Positions 33,671 to 45,100 of a stretch of DNA of 64,000 bases are shown here, piece by piece. Under the pieces are notes generated by a model. That model saw nothing but the letters and a program-made list of their open reading frames with translations, did no database searches and was not told the origin of the DNA. A program made the position numbers and the translations under genes. The stretch comes from JARLGU01 sp036504535 (GTDB lineage Bacteria > Armatimonadota > Armatimonadia > Armatimonadales > Capsulimonadaceae), in contig DASXUY010000009.1 in assembly GCA_036504535.1 (NCBI GenBank), positions 124,001 through 188,000 on the forward strand, written 5' to 3'. Numbering within the stretch: the first letter of the stretch is position 1; every line of letters begins with the position of its first letter.

Positions 33671-35419
33671 TTACTGCCCTTCTGTGTACCGAACGGCAAG
33701 CCGAAATCCCTTATTCTCTTCCGTCCATTCCGGCGGCGTCTGGTTTCCCCGGTAGGCAGTCCGAAACGACAACACATTGTCCGAAAGCCACGATCCCCCG
33801 CGAACAACGCGCGCACCGCCGATACTAGGACCGATCGGGTTCTTCGGCGACGAAGTCGTGTATCCGTCCGGCTGGTACCAGTCAAGGCACCACTGCCAAA
33901 CATTGCCCGCCATGTCCAGCACACCGTACGGGCTCGCGCCAGCCGGGAAGCTGCCCACCGGTGCGGGAGAAGTGCGCTTCGCCTCAGCTGACCCGGCGCA
34001 AAGGTCGCCGTCAAAATCGGGTCCCCACGGGAAGTCCCGCCCGTCCGCGCCACGCGCCGCTTTTTCCCACTGCGCCTCGGTGGGCAGCGTTCCCCCAGCC
34101 CACTCGCCATATGCAAGCGCATCATCGTACGAGACGTTTGTTACCGGGAAACTATCTTTTGGCACATACTTCTTCGGTGCGACGGGCATTGGATGCTTTG
34201 TCGCCTTGCAGAATGCCTTATATTGCCCGACCGTTACCAAGTTCTTATAGATCCAGTAGCTACTCAAAGTCACGGTATGCTTTGGCGCGTTCGGCCATGT
34301 GTCCGACCCCATGATGAACTTACCCGAGGGAATCAGGATCATCTCAGCGCCGTCAACCGGATTGATCCGCGCCATAGGCATGATCGGCTGTTCGATATTG
34401 GGCAGTTTGGGCGTCGGGTTCAGGTTCGGGCCCCGACTTCCCAAACCGGGGTCGTATTTAGCGAGAACCATCCCCCCAAGCGTTGCGCGTCCGTCCGGCG
34501 TTTGAACGGAATGGAGCTTCGCCGCGTACAGGTGGACTGAAAACTGCACATACTGCTTGAGCGAGTCAAACGTGATCGCCCCCTTGTCAGGATCGACAGC
34601 GTCCGGGTCGCCGCTCAGTCCCTTGATAAGGTAGTGACTGAACACCGATTCCTTGAAGTCCCTCGGATCGCCTTCCAAGCTTGTTTCGGTCGGCAAGCAG
34701 GACTGCATTTCAGCAACCTGGGGACCCAAATCCAAGCCGCGGATTGTCGCGCCAAAACCGCTCGACCCCACACCCTTGTTTCCAAGTAAGTCGCGGCACG
34801 CATCCGTGATCAACAGCACGCGTTTCGGTCGAAGTGTTGCGATACGCTCACGTATCCCCGAAAAGCTGATACACGTCCCCGGCACGTCGCGAGGCTCGCC
34901 GTCCTCAGGCACCAGCCAGTCAGCATCGTTGCCGCCGACGTCGCGCGCACGTGTGCCATGACCGCTATAGAAGAAGACAACTTCGCTCTTATCAGGAATG
35001 ATACCGGTGTAGAGGTTCTCCAGCGCCTTCTTGATGTTTCGCTGGGTCGGCTTCATCGCCTTGTCGGTCCCGGCTTCATCGGTCATCAGGACCACATTCT
35101 CGAATCCAAATCGAGACTTAAGCATAGACGCGAAGTTTATAGCATCCTTGCCGCAGACCGTGAGCTTCGACGCTGAATCGTAATCAGTGACACCAATCAC
35201 AAGAGCGTATTTTGCATACGACGGCGCATCGGAAATCGGCGTAGCGATAATGCGCTTCGTCACGTTCGCGACATCCTCCGCCGACTGCGCTGCTACCGGG
35301 GGCTCTCGGCGCGGCCCGCGCGACGGACGCGGAGCGGCGTCCTGCGCCAGTGCGCATGTCGCGAACGACGCGAAGACTGCGACAAGTATGATAAATATCG
35401 ACGTTGATGAGCGGGGCAT
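33671..35419 (-). CDS. secreted caspase-like protease fused to an FGE/sulfatase-modifying domain, copy 1
   Basis: 582 residues from ATG 35419, preceded by GGAGAG about 8 bases upstream (an ATG 57 bases earlier lacks one). Signal peptide about 1-26 (ending ALA-Q). A peptidase C14/caspase domain spans about 60-300, with the catalytic His H154 in FYSGHGT and Cys C208 in TDACRD; both are present. The C-terminal 200 residues form a formylglycine-generating-enzyme-like (CLec-fold) domain: DMAGNVWQWCLDWY, RVVRGGSWLSD, YRGNQTPPEW and GFRLAV. Caspase-like proteases cut after basic residues or other sites; the FGE fold often acts as a binding domain. The close paralogue 35613-37301 lies directly upstream. 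Secretion makes an extracellular or periplasmic role likely, not classic cell suicide in the cytoplasm. Confidence 0.9.
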   Translation of the reverse strand: MPRSSTSIFIILVAVFASFATCALAQDAAPRPSRGPRREPPVAAQSAEDVANVTKRIIATPISDAPSYAKYALVIGVTDYDSASKLTVCGKDAINFASMLKSRFGFENVVLMTDEAGTDKAMKPTQRNIKKALENLYTGIIPDKSEVVFFYSGHGTRARDVGGNDADWLVPEDGEPRDVPGTCISFSGIRERIATLRPKRVLLITDACRDLLGNKGVGSSGFGATIRGLDLGPQVAEMQSCLPTETSLEGDPRDFKESVFSHYLIKGLSGDPDAVDPDKGAITFDSLKQYVQFSVHLYAAKLHSVQTPDGRATLGGMVLAKYDPGLGSRGPNLNPTPKLPNIEQPIMPMARINPVDGAEMILIPSGKFIMGSDTWPNAPKHTVTLSSYWIYKNLVTVGQYKAFCKATKHPMPVAPKKYVPKDSFPVTNVSYDDALAYGEWAGGTLPTEAQWEKAARGADGRDFPWGPDFDGDLCAGSAEAKRTSPAPVGSFPAGASPYGVLDMAGNVWQWCLDWYQPDGYTTSSPKNPIGPSIGGARVVRGGSWLSDNVLSFRTAYRGNQTPPEWTEENKGFRLAVRYTEGQ

Positions 35420-35612
35420 GGTCACATCTCTCCAATGGCGGCGACGGTTCGCCTTGCAATGATAATCACTGTCCACTGCGAACAGTTTACCATGACGGAC
35501 GATTTGCCGCTAGAGGGAGAGAGGTGCTTGTGACAATGTTCACAGAACGGCGCCTCCAGGAAGCGATTGCACCCTGCCAGGGTCGACGGATCCACTATGC
35601 TCACGCAAGCGC

Positions 35613-37301
35613 TTACTGCGAAGTTTGCCGTGCCACGTCGTCCACAACTACGACACGAAACCCCGTGTCGGGCTGGCCATTAGCCGTAGCAAGCTGCGAG
35701 CTGCGAAAAGCTGTTTGAAAAGCTACAGTGCTATCGGACTTCCAAGACCCGCCGCGACAAACTCGCAACGTTCCCTTCGCCGGTCCTATTGGGTTTTTGG
35801 GCGACGCAGATTTATAGTAATCTGCCTGATACCAATCTGAGCACCACTGCCACACATTACCGGACATGTCGACAACCCCGTAAGGACTACTAGACTTAAG
35901 CCGTAGCCCAACTGCGGCCGGTTCGCTTCGACGAGTATCCACTGAGTTAATACAGCGCGATCCATCAAACGTAGCCCCCCAAGGATAGTCCCGCGCATCA
36001 GTTCCACGAGCCGCTTTCTCCCACTGCGCTTCCGTCGGTAGCGTTCCACCTGCCCATGCTGCGTATGCCTCGCACTGCTGAACATTCACGTTGGTCATGG
36101 GATATTCATCATGCCAGCCGTACGAAGGGGCCACGGGCATCGCTGCACCGGTAACTTGACAGTATTTGCGGTAAGCTGAAACCGTCACGGGGGCCTTGTA
36201 GATCCAATATGACGTGAGGTGCACCTTGTGTTGGAGGGCGTCTGGAAGCAGGTCTGACCCCATGACAAACTCTCCAGCAGGGATAAAGATCATGTCAGTC
36301 GTATCAATCGGATTCTTACGTATGGACGGTAGCGCCGGTATATCCATGCTCGGAAGCTTGCGCAGGGGATCGACGAGCGCAACTTGCGAGACAACACTAG
36401 AATCGACTAGCGCAATCACCATCGCACCAGAGCTTGAGCGACCGTCAGGAGTCTGAGTAGAGTGGAGACCAGCAGCATATTTATGAACCGAGAACTTGAC
36501 ATACTGCTGCAAGGAATCAAATGTAACCGATTTCAAATCGTCGGACACTGCATCGGGGTGGCCGGACATTCCCTGAATGAGGAAATGCGTAAATACAGAC
36601 TCTTTGAAGTCCCTAGGATCGCCTTCCAAGCTTGATTCCGTGGGCTGGCACGACTGCAACTCTGCCATGCCGTTACCAATTTCGCTAACGCTTAGGCTCT
36701 TGCCAAAGCCACTCGGCCCGACACCTTTGGCACCAAGTAAATCACGACACGCATCCGTTACCAACAACACACGCTTAGGTCTGAGTGTAACTAGCCTTTC
36801 CCGAATACTTGTGTAGTTTATGCAAGATCCCGGTACATCCTTAGGGTCGCCATCCTCGGGTACCAACCAGTCAGCATCATTCCCCGAATGGTCCTTTGAA
36901 CGCGTACCATGCCCGCTGAAGTAAACCACAACCTCACTGACACCAGGAACGATCCCGGTGTAAAGCTCCTCAAGAGCCTTTTTGATTTTGCGCTGAGTTG
37001 GACGTGAAGCGGCGGTCGCCCCCGGTTCACTTGTCATGACTATTACGCCATCAAAGCCAAATTTCGTTTTAAGCAGAGAGGCAAAGTTCAGGGCATCTTT
37101 CCCGCAGACGCTTAGCCTCGAGGCCGATTCGTAATCAGTTACTCCAATAACAAGAGCATACTTCGCGAATGATGGTGTTCGTGCAACGGGGGACTCTATG
37201 ATTTGCTTCGATGGAAGCGAGACTGTTTCTGCTGCGCTGCTTGCAAATGGAAGACAAAGTAGCAACAGTACAAAACAAACCGTATACTCTAGTAACCGCA
37301 T
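35613..37301 (-). CDS. secreted caspase-like protease fused to FGE-like domain, copy 2
   Basis: 562 residues. The signal peptide is about 1-22 (MRLLEYTVCFVLLLL, ending SSA-A), and GGAGGAG precedes the ATG. The caspase domain shows SGHGT (H131) and TDACRD (C185), both catalytic residues intact. The FGE-like C-terminal domain has DMSGNVWQWCSDWY, RVCRGGSWKSD and DTGFRVVV. It is homologous to copy 1 over its whole length, with the same domain order and spacing, so the pair is a tandem duplication that has since diverged, most in the signal peptide and the linker before the FGE domain. It is about 190 bp from copy 1 (same strand). The gene for copy 2 is transcribed first. Confidence 0.9.
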   Translation of the reverse strand: MRLLEYTVCFVLLLLCLPFASSAAETVSLPSKQIIESPVARTPSFAKYALVIGVTDYESASRLSVCGKDALNFASLLKTKFGFDGVIVMTSEPGATAASRPTQRKIKKALEELYTGIVPGVSEVVVYFSGHGTRSKDHSGNDADWLVPEDGDPKDVPGSCINYTSIRERLVTLRPKRVLLVTDACRDLLGAKGVGPSGFGKSLSVSEIGNGMAELQSCQPTESSLEGDPRDFKESVFTHFLIQGMSGHPDAVSDDLKSVTFDSLQQYVKFSVHKYAAGLHSTQTPDGRSSSGAMVIALVDSSVVSQVALVDPLRKLPSMDIPALPSIRKNPIDTTDMIFIPAGEFVMGSDLLPDALQHKVHLTSYWIYKAPVTVSAYRKYCQVTGAAMPVAPSYGWHDEYPMTNVNVQQCEAYAAWAGGTLPTEAQWEKAARGTDARDYPWGATFDGSRCINSVDTRRSEPAAVGLRLKSSSPYGVVDMSGNVWQWCSDWYQADYYKSASPKNPIGPAKGTLRVCRGGSWKSDSTVAFQTAFRSSQLATANGQPDTGFRVVVVDDVARQTSQ

Positions 37302-37454
37302 CTTCCCAGCTCCTCCAGGATTGTTGAAGGAATAATTAAGATTGATTCCTTAATGAGAATATTCCATATCACCTGGGAAGAGTGCTAGTTTTAATTTTGG
37401 CGATCTGCAATTACTTTCGGAGTGTAATTAAGATTACACAAGTATCATCCTCCT

Positions 37455-38384
37455 CTATCGCACGGGTCCCAGAAATGCCAATCGAGCGGCGTGACGCAGT
37501 TGCTTAGCCGCCCCCATCACCGCCCCACGCGTTAAGTCGCCTTTTGCCCACAGTAACCGCTCACGAATAAGCCGGTGGTGATGTAGACGCGATCCTGTCC
37601 TTGCAATCCGTAGGTACTCGGGCGACGACGCTAGAGACGTTAATAGACGCGACCTCACCGAGCGTTCATGGACATCAAGGGACGTTGTGCTTCCTGATAA
37701 ATTCGCATCATGGCGGCGATATCGCAGCACCGGCTTGTCGATCAGTGCCATGGGTCCCACTCTTGTCAGTCGAAGCCAAAGATCCCAATCTTCCCAAATG
37801 CGTAGGTCAACAGCCCAACCGCCCGAGCGCTCAAACGCATCGCGCTTCATTAGCACGGTGCCAGCCGTTATAATCGCCTCTGTGACCACTTCAACGGCAA
37901 ATGTTGTTGGAGCCTCTATAGGCACAGGTGCGCCACCGTCGCCGTGGTCCGACACAGCAACTCGGTGAAGCTGATGGGCTTCCAGCTCGCCGATATCCAC
38001 CAACGCTCCGGTCGCATCAATATATCGCGCCAGGCCATACGCCGCGACCACGTCGCTGCGCCGCGAAAGCTCACCGTGAAGGTCTGCCAGTGCTGTCTCC
38101 TCCCAGACATCGTCGTTGTCGAGGAAGATCACGTAGTCCGAATTTCGCGAGGATTCAGCAAATCCACGGTTTCGAGCAGACGAGGGTCCCGCGTTCGCCT
38201 GCTCAACTAGTCTCAGTCGAGGCTCGCGCGCGGCCCATTCTAGCACGATCGCTTTTGTTCCATCTGACGAACCATCGTCGACGACAATCGCTTCCCAGTC
38301 CGTGAAAGTTTGGGCGACCACCGACGCGAGGTTATCGCCCACGAATCGCTCCGAGTTGTAAGCAGGAATAACAATGGTGATCAT
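37455..38384 (-). CDS. family 2 glycosyltransferase
   Basis: 309 residues. The GT2 start is canonical: ITIVIPAYNSERFVGDNLASVV, with the nucleotide-binding DDGSSDGT near 38-45, ARNRGF near 72, and the metal-binding DNDD near 91-94 (a DxD-type motif in FLDNDDVW). The acceptor-side segment includes RIWEDWDLWLRL, typical of the family's ED motif. It transfers a sugar from a nucleotide donor. No membrane segment is seen. Its ATG overlaps the PPTase stop (ATGA), so it is cotranscribed with the biosynthetic genes, which makes glycosylation of the product or of a cell-surface partner plausible. It could also be unrelated to the metabolite. Confidence 0.93.
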   Translation of the reverse strand: MITIVIPAYNSERFVGDNLASVVAQTFTDWEAIVVDDGSSDGTKAIVLEWAAREPRLRLVEQANAGPSSARNRGFAESSRNSDYVIFLDNDDVWEETALADLHGELSRRSDVVAAYGLARYIDATGALVDIGELEAHQLHRVAVSDHGDGGAPVPIEAPTTFAVEVVTEAIITAGTVLMKRDAFERSGGWAVDLRIWEDWDLWLRLTRVGPMALIDKPVLRYRRHDANLSGSTTSLDVHERSVRSRLLTSLASSPEYLRIARTGSRLHHHRLIRERLLWAKGDLTRGAVMGAAKQLRHAARLAFLGPVR

Positions 38385-39151
38385 GCGGCGCTCCCCATCG
38401 GGCTAAACGCGAAGAGGCTCACATCGCTCACCGGCCCCGCCGCCGCAACTGCAGCCGCAACATCGCTGCCAGCCGAAACGCGGGCCACATACGCGGGGCG
38501 CAAAGACTCGGACAGCGTCGTTGGCGCCAGAATGCTGTGCGACGCGAGATCGTCTACCAATCCGCATCCCACCATTTTGAGCCATGCTTCTTTCATCGTC
38601 CATATCTCGAGAAAGCGTCGCAGCCGGTCCTGGGGATGGCTCTCACGAACCGCATCTGTCTCGTCGGATGCGAAGACCGCTGGCGCGAGGTCGAGGGGAT
38701 CAATGGTCCGGTTCATCTTCTCGATGTCAACGCCAATTGGATTGCCCAATGTGACGCCGATGAGTGCGAAGCCGGAAGTATGCGAAAGGTTGAATTGCAC
38801 GCTTGCCGACGAACCGTCATGCTTTGCCGCGAGGCGCTCATAAACGCAGTCGCTGCCAATCAATACCGGCTTTCCATGCTCCAACACACCAAATCGCACA
38901 TCGGAGGGTTCTATCGACAGATATCCGCTCAAGACATGCCTCAATGCACCTCGCGCGGTCACCCATGCGTCTCTGTCAGAGTCGTGAACAAAGCGGTCAG
39001 CACGCTGTTGATCGTGCGGCGTTAAGTAGCCTCGAACGGCTCCATGCACCGCTACATTGATCGGCACGAGCCACAAGTGCAGATCGCCGCGCCCTATTGG
39101 GCGCGGCGCAGCAATCGGTTTCCAATCTCCGTCAATTAGCAAGCTACTCAC
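38381..39151 (-). CDS. Sfp-type 4'-phosphopantetheinyl transferase
   Basis: About 256 residues. GTG 39151 gives an 8-bp overlap with the synthetase stop; TTG 39142 is an alternative with GGAAG 8 bases ahead, and the upstream ATG 39247 would overlap too far. Motifs of the Sfp family are clear: the NLSHTSG block, GVDIEKM (metal-binding Asp and Glu), and WTMKEAWLK near the end of the core (the W-x-x-K-E-A segment). It transfers phosphopantetheine from CoA to the serine of carrier domains, here the four carrier domains of the cluster. Its place between the synthetase and the glycosyltransferase suggests a dedicated activator. Confidence 0.93.
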   Translation of the reverse strand: MSSLLIDGDWKPIAAPRPIGRGDLHLWLVPINVAVHGAVRGYLTPHDQQRADRFVHDSDRDAWVTARGALRHVLSGYLSIEPSDVRFGVLEHGKPVLIGSDCVYERLAAKHDGSSASVQFNLSHTSGFALIGVTLGNPIGVDIEKMNRTIDPLDLAPAVFASDETDAVRESHPQDRLRRFLEIWTMKEAWLKMVGCGLVDDLASHSILAPTTLSESLRPAYVARVSAGSDVAAAVAAAGPVSDVSLFAFSPMGSAA

Positions 39152-42100
39152 TTCCAAGAATAGTGTCCATGCAGAAACGCATCTCAAGCGCAAGCTTCTG
39201 TACAAACGGCTCTTGAATGATAGTGTAGTGGTTTCCGAGCACTTCACGTACGATAACGTCCTCAGCTAGGCTTCCCCATGCTAAGAGCGGATCCGTGAAC
39301 TTGCGATCAAGTCGCTCGGCGGCTCGGAACAGTATCAGCTCACCAGGGTAAGCCTTCGGATAGTATTCAAGTAGCGCCTTTTCGTTCGCTTCCTTAATCG
39401 CCTTCAAAGCTTCTGGTAGATAGTCCTTAACGTCGTCGGCCACTACATTGAGGCCATTCGCTTTCTTGAGTCGGTTGATACCGTTTTTCAGCTTCTGTGA
39501 CAGGAACGTCTTCCTTTCGTTCCCCTCCAGCCCCCGAAGCGCGTGGAACTGGTCAAGAGTTCGCATAAAGAGCGGACGCTCCTTTTCGTAATTCGGCTCC
39601 TGACGGAAATAGTCAGGCCCATAGGTGTCGATGAGCCCGACAAAGTCCACATGGCGACCACCGGCGCGAAGTTGGCAGGCAATCTCAAATGCTACCACAC
39701 CACCGAATGACAAACCGCACAGCAAATACGGGCCCGTGGGATTGACTTTGATGATGTCCTCCACGTACTTGGCAGCAATCGTCTCCACCTTCGTCCCAGG
39801 CGTTTGAATACCGTCGAGGCCCTGCGCTTGAATGCCCCAGACTGGCTGGTCTTCTCCAAGGTACTGGGCTAGCTCGCGGTAGCAGACCACTACGCCGTCG
39901 ATGTGGTGGACGCAGTAAATCGGTGGTCGCGACCCGTTGGGCTGTATCGGCACGAGACTGTCCCAAGCATCGACGGCAATGGGGCCGCGAATGGCATCAG
40001 CCAAAAGCTCGACGGTCGGCGATTTGAACAGCGTAGGGAGTGGTAACCGTTTGTCGAACTCCTTCTCGATCTCCACAAACAGCCGTACCGCCAAAAGCGA
40101 ATGGCCGCCAAGGTGCCAGAAGTTGTCCGCACGTGAAATGCCGCCACGCCCAAGCAGCCGCTCCCAAATGGCGATCACCTTCGCTTCTATATCGTCCTTT
40201 GGAGCATCGACGCTGGTCGCAACGCTGCTCTGGGCTTCATCCGGTTCCGGCAGCTTCGCGCGATCAGGTTTGCCGTTTGTGTTCAGCGGTATCTCTGGGA
40301 GTGTCACAAACGCCGCCGGGATCATATACGACGGTAGCGTGGCTGCGAGGTGTGCCCGAAGCTCAATCGAGTCGACAATGCCCTTCGGTGACTGCGGGAC
40401 AATATATGCCACGAGACGCTTGTCCGAATCCCCTACCGATTTGGCAACCACGACCGACTCACGCACATTTGGATACAGATTGATAGCCTGTTCAATCTCA
40501 CCCAGTTCGATGCGATATCCGCGGAGCTTGACCTGCTGGTCCTTGCGCCCAAGGAACTCAATAGCCCCGTCCGGAAGCCAGCGTGCTCTGTCACCTGTAC
40601 GATAGAGCCGCGAGTCTGGATCATTGCTGAACGGATTGACAATGAACCGCTCCTGCGTGAGGTCGTCACGGTTGAGGTACCCTGCGGAAAGCCCATCGCC
40701 ACCGGTAAGCAGCTCGCCCTCGATACCGATTGGCTGTGGCTGAAGCAACTCGTCCACAATATAGACCGTCGTGTTCGGCAGCGGCGAGCCGATCGGGACC
40801 GACGCTCCGACCAGATCCGGTGGCTCAATGGTGCGCGTCGTTGTGAATGTCGTGTTCTCGGTCGGGCCGTACCCGTTCACCAGCTTCACATTCGGAAGCT
40901 TCTCCATCGCCTTCGCCACATGGCTAACCGAAAGCACATCGCCGCCAGCGAGAAGCTGCTTGACACTCGTCAAGCCCTGCGGATAAAGGTCAATGAACGT
41001 GTGGAACAAGCCAGCGGTCAGCCAGACGGTTGTAACTCCGCTTGACTTGATCACTTCGCTGATCTCTTGCAGCGTATTGTTGCCCGGCGGCGCCATCGCA
41101 ACTCGACCGCCATTCAGCAGCGCGCCCCAGATCTCGAACGTTGACGCATCAAATGCCAATGGCGCCATGGCGAGGATCACTTCGTTTGGCCCAAAATCAA
41201 CATAGCTGCCCGAACGCACGAGGCGGACCACCGCGCGGTGCGAAACGACAACACCCTTCGGCTTGCCGGTCGAGCCTGACGTAAACATCACGTAGACGGG
41301 ATCGGTGGATTTGAGTACAGAGGGCAGGTTCTCTGACGCGTACTTCATGACCTGATCCCAGTCCGTGTCGAGGAAAACCACCCGTCGGCCCGCGACCCCT
41401 AGCTGATCGCCATAGTTGTGTTGCGTCAGAACGACATCGCAACCGGCGTCAGCTAAAATCTCTGTGGTGCGCTCCGCAGGCTGGCCAGGGTCGAGCGGCA
41501 AGTACGCCGCGCCAGCCTTCAGAACAGCCAGCAACCCGATCAGCATCTCAAGCGACCGATCAAGCTGGATTCCAACGAACTTACTAGGTCCAATACCCAT
41601 CGTGTGCAGATGGCGGGCAAGCTGATTCGCATAAGCATTGAGCTGCAGGTACGTGATCTTCAGCCGTCCCAGCGTAGCCGCTACCGCATCCGGATTAGCG
41701 GCAGCAACCTGCTCGAATAGCCGGTGAACACATGTCGCCCTCGGGTAATCGGTGGCCGTGTTGTTCCAATCAAGCACGATCTGCTTATATTCAGCGTCCG
41801 ATAAAATCGGAAGAGTGGAGATCGAACGCGACGGATCTGCTGGCAAAGCCGCGAGAAGCGTTTCGTAATGTGAAAGCCATCGACGAATAGTGCTGGCGTC
41901 AAACAAGTCAGAATTGTAGTTTGCCTCGATAAGCAGCTCGTTCTGATACTCGACGACATTGAGGCCGATGTCAAATTGGTAATAGCTGCGAGGATTCGTC
42001 GTGATTTCTAGTGCCAAATCCCCAAACTTAAGCCCGACTGGCTGCCGATCAATGTTGAAGATCGCCGAAACGAGTGCCGATTGGCCCGTATCACGCGCCA

Positions 42101-45100
42101 CGTCCAGCGAACGCAATAGCGAGCCAAACGTAACCGACTGATGGTCCATCGCGTCCAGCACGCGTCGCTTTGTAGCGAGCATATGCTGCACGAACGACAC
42201 GTTGGTCATTCCCTGGAACCGGATAGGGAGCACATTCACGCAGTGCCCCATCAGGTTGTCATTCTCCAGCATCTGCTGCCCAGCCGCCGGAATGCCTACG
42301 ATGATATCCTGCTGGCCCGTTAACCGCTGAAGCAACGCCGCCCACGATGCGAACATGGTCGCAAACAAGGTACTGCCGTGCTTTGCGCCAAGCTGACGCA
42401 GGCTCGTCAATAGCCCACCTGGTATGCGGAGCGTCTCGCACGCTCCGCGATAGGTTGGCATGGGGCCGCGTGGTCTATCCACCGGCAGTTCCAGCGCGGG
42501 AAGCTCACCTTCCAGGATATTCAACCAGTAGCGCTCATCCGGCGTCTGCTCGGTATGCAGAGCCAACGCAGCCTGCTCCTCTGCGTAAACGCTCATCGCC
42601 ATCGGATCACCAAGAGGAGTTGCCTCCCCACCGGTCAGCTCCGTGTAAAGCGACGACAACTCATGAAGCACTATCCCAAACGACCATCCATCGAGTACAA
42701 GATGGTGGCCCGTAAGCGATACCACATGATAGCGCTCGTCAATGCGTATGACGTGCGCCGAAAACAGCGGTCCCTGTTCGAGGTCAAACAGCTGGGCCGA
42801 CTCAGCCGTCAACAGGCGATCAAGCTCCGCTTCCCCTTCAAGCAGGTCATAATCGCTGAGGTCCGTAAACAGCGCCTTAATCTCATAATGCGGGGCGATT
42901 GTCTGCGATGTCCCGTCGGAGGCAAATGTCGTTCGCAATGCTTCATGGCGGCTCACCAGAGTGTCAAGCGCGCCTTGGAAAGCAGCAAAGTCAAAGAAAC
43001 CTCGTAGATGAAGCGCTAACGATTCATCGAACGCACGCGACGCATCGTCCCCCATCCGAGTCGCTAGCCACACCTCGCGCTGCTGCTCGGTAAGCGGCAC
43101 ATTGATCGCGTACGCTGCGGCAGCAGGTACATCAGGAAGCGACGTTTCCACAACAACCGCCTCAGTTATCACGACCTCGGCCGACGCGGGCGCATCACCA
43201 GAGATCTCGTCAATAGTCGCCACAATGGTTGCGTCAACGACGCGGTTCTCGTCAACTTCAGTCGAGGCATCCGCAACCGGCGCGGCATCTGTTTCAACCA
43301 CCGGCGTCGGCTCAGCAGCCTCAAAGAACGGCACGTTAGCAGGCTCAACAATTGGCTCTACGTCAGCGAGAGACGATACCATTTCGTCTGCGCCGCCAGG
43401 AACCGCAACCTCAACATCGGCGTTACCGTCAACTATAGGATCAGCAACGCTCACATATTCCGCCACGGAAGGCTCTTGTACAGCTTCCCCAGCCTCGTTT
43501 TCAACAATCACAGGCTCGGCAGCAACCTGCTCCGGCTCCATGACCAGATCGTCGGACAGCGGGAGCTCTGGAAGCACCGCAGCTGGCCCTTCCTCTGCCA
43601 CTACGCCGAATGACGCCTGCGAAGGCTCCGTGCCCGCGTCAGGTGCGACCCCACTCTCATCCACCAATGGCCGGTGCGTTTCCACCGCTACCCCGAGCGC
43701 AATCCCGCCCGACGGTAGCTCGTACGGAGGCAATTCCAGCGCCGAAGGAGCGAGGCTTAGGCGGTTAGTCATATCGGCGGGTTCTTGCGGGCGAACCGCC
43801 ACGGCAACCGAGCTCTGCTTCGACCTTCGCTCGAACATAGAAACGCGGGGTCGAGCTTCGGGCGTCGACTGGACGGGGATCGCAGGATCAGGCGTGTATG
43901 GCGCTCCGCCAAGCGGCTCCGGCAACTCAACCATCTGCACGCCGAGCGGCTCGGCGCTCACAAGCCGAAGTTCAGGCGTCACCGGTGGTGCTGTAACCTG
44001 AGCTATCGCAGAAGCGGGAAACGGCACGGCCTCCAATGCGGGCGTATGCCCCGCGAGGAACCCCGCCTCTTGCATCTCCGCAACGCTAGCCTTGAACGCC
44101 CACGTGATATAGGCGATATCCTCTTCGCTATGCGCCGTAGACAGGAAGCACGGTCGCCCTTCCCAAATGTGTATCCCCTTTTCGCGCAAGTGGTACCACA
44201 GGAGGCTGCCATACTTAACTTCGCTGTCGAAGTGGATGTAGAAGTTCGACGAGAAATGCGGAATATCCAACGGCGCGCCTACCGACACAAAATGTCGGTT
44301 TAACTCACCCACGAACTCAGCCGTGCGGGTACTGAGACGTTCTTGCAGAGCCGGTCCCTGCTCCTTGAGGTAAGTCAGCATCGCATGCGCCGCTGCCATC
44401 GCCAGCGGGTGTCGCACAAACGTGCCAGCAAAGAACGTCACCCCAACCTCTGGGAAGGATGCATCGCCAAACTGCCACGAGCCGCCGTCAAACGCGTCCA
44501 TAAACTCGCGCTTACCGGCAACCACGCCGAACGGCATCCCGCCACCGATCACCTTGCCATAGGTCGCGAGGTCGGCGCTTATACCATACACAGCTTGCGC
44601 CCCGCCTGGATGACTGCGGAAACCGGTGATCACTTCATCAAAGATCAGCGCCGCCCCATGCTCCGACGTGATCCGACGAAGCTCGTGCACGAATTCGTGA
44701 GGCTGCAGCGATGGGTTGCGCGACTGTACCGGCTCCACCAATACGGCAGCGATCTCATCGGCAAGTTGCTCGATAACCGCGAGCGACTCAGGTGCCCCAT
44801 ACTCCAAGATGATAGTCTGCTCTGCGGCGGAGCGCGGAATTCCAGGCGCGATGGGAAGCGACCGCAAGCGCCCATTGATGTTGTTGGCGCGCAGCAGTAC
44901 TTCGTCGTGAGTTCCATGATAGTCACCGCTGAAGTAAACGACCTTGTCCCGCCCCGTCACTGTGCGTGCCACCCGAACCGCAGCCATCACGGCCTCAGAG
45001 CCAGTGTTGCAGAACGTTACCCGATCCATTCCAGTCATCTCACAGATCATCTGCGCAACATCGCCAGCAAGAGGTGACTGCGGACCGATTTCAATGCCCT

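Noticed and set aside
33671..37301. Diversity-generating retroelement with FGE-type variable proteins
   Set aside because: No reverse transcriptase or template repeat was seen in the window; a genome-wide search is needed before claiming it.
43102..44001. Plus-strand open frame of 299 codons opposite the synthetase linker
   Set aside because: Ser/Thr/Ala/Gly-rich shadow of the acidic linker on the minus strand; no ribosome binding site or motif.
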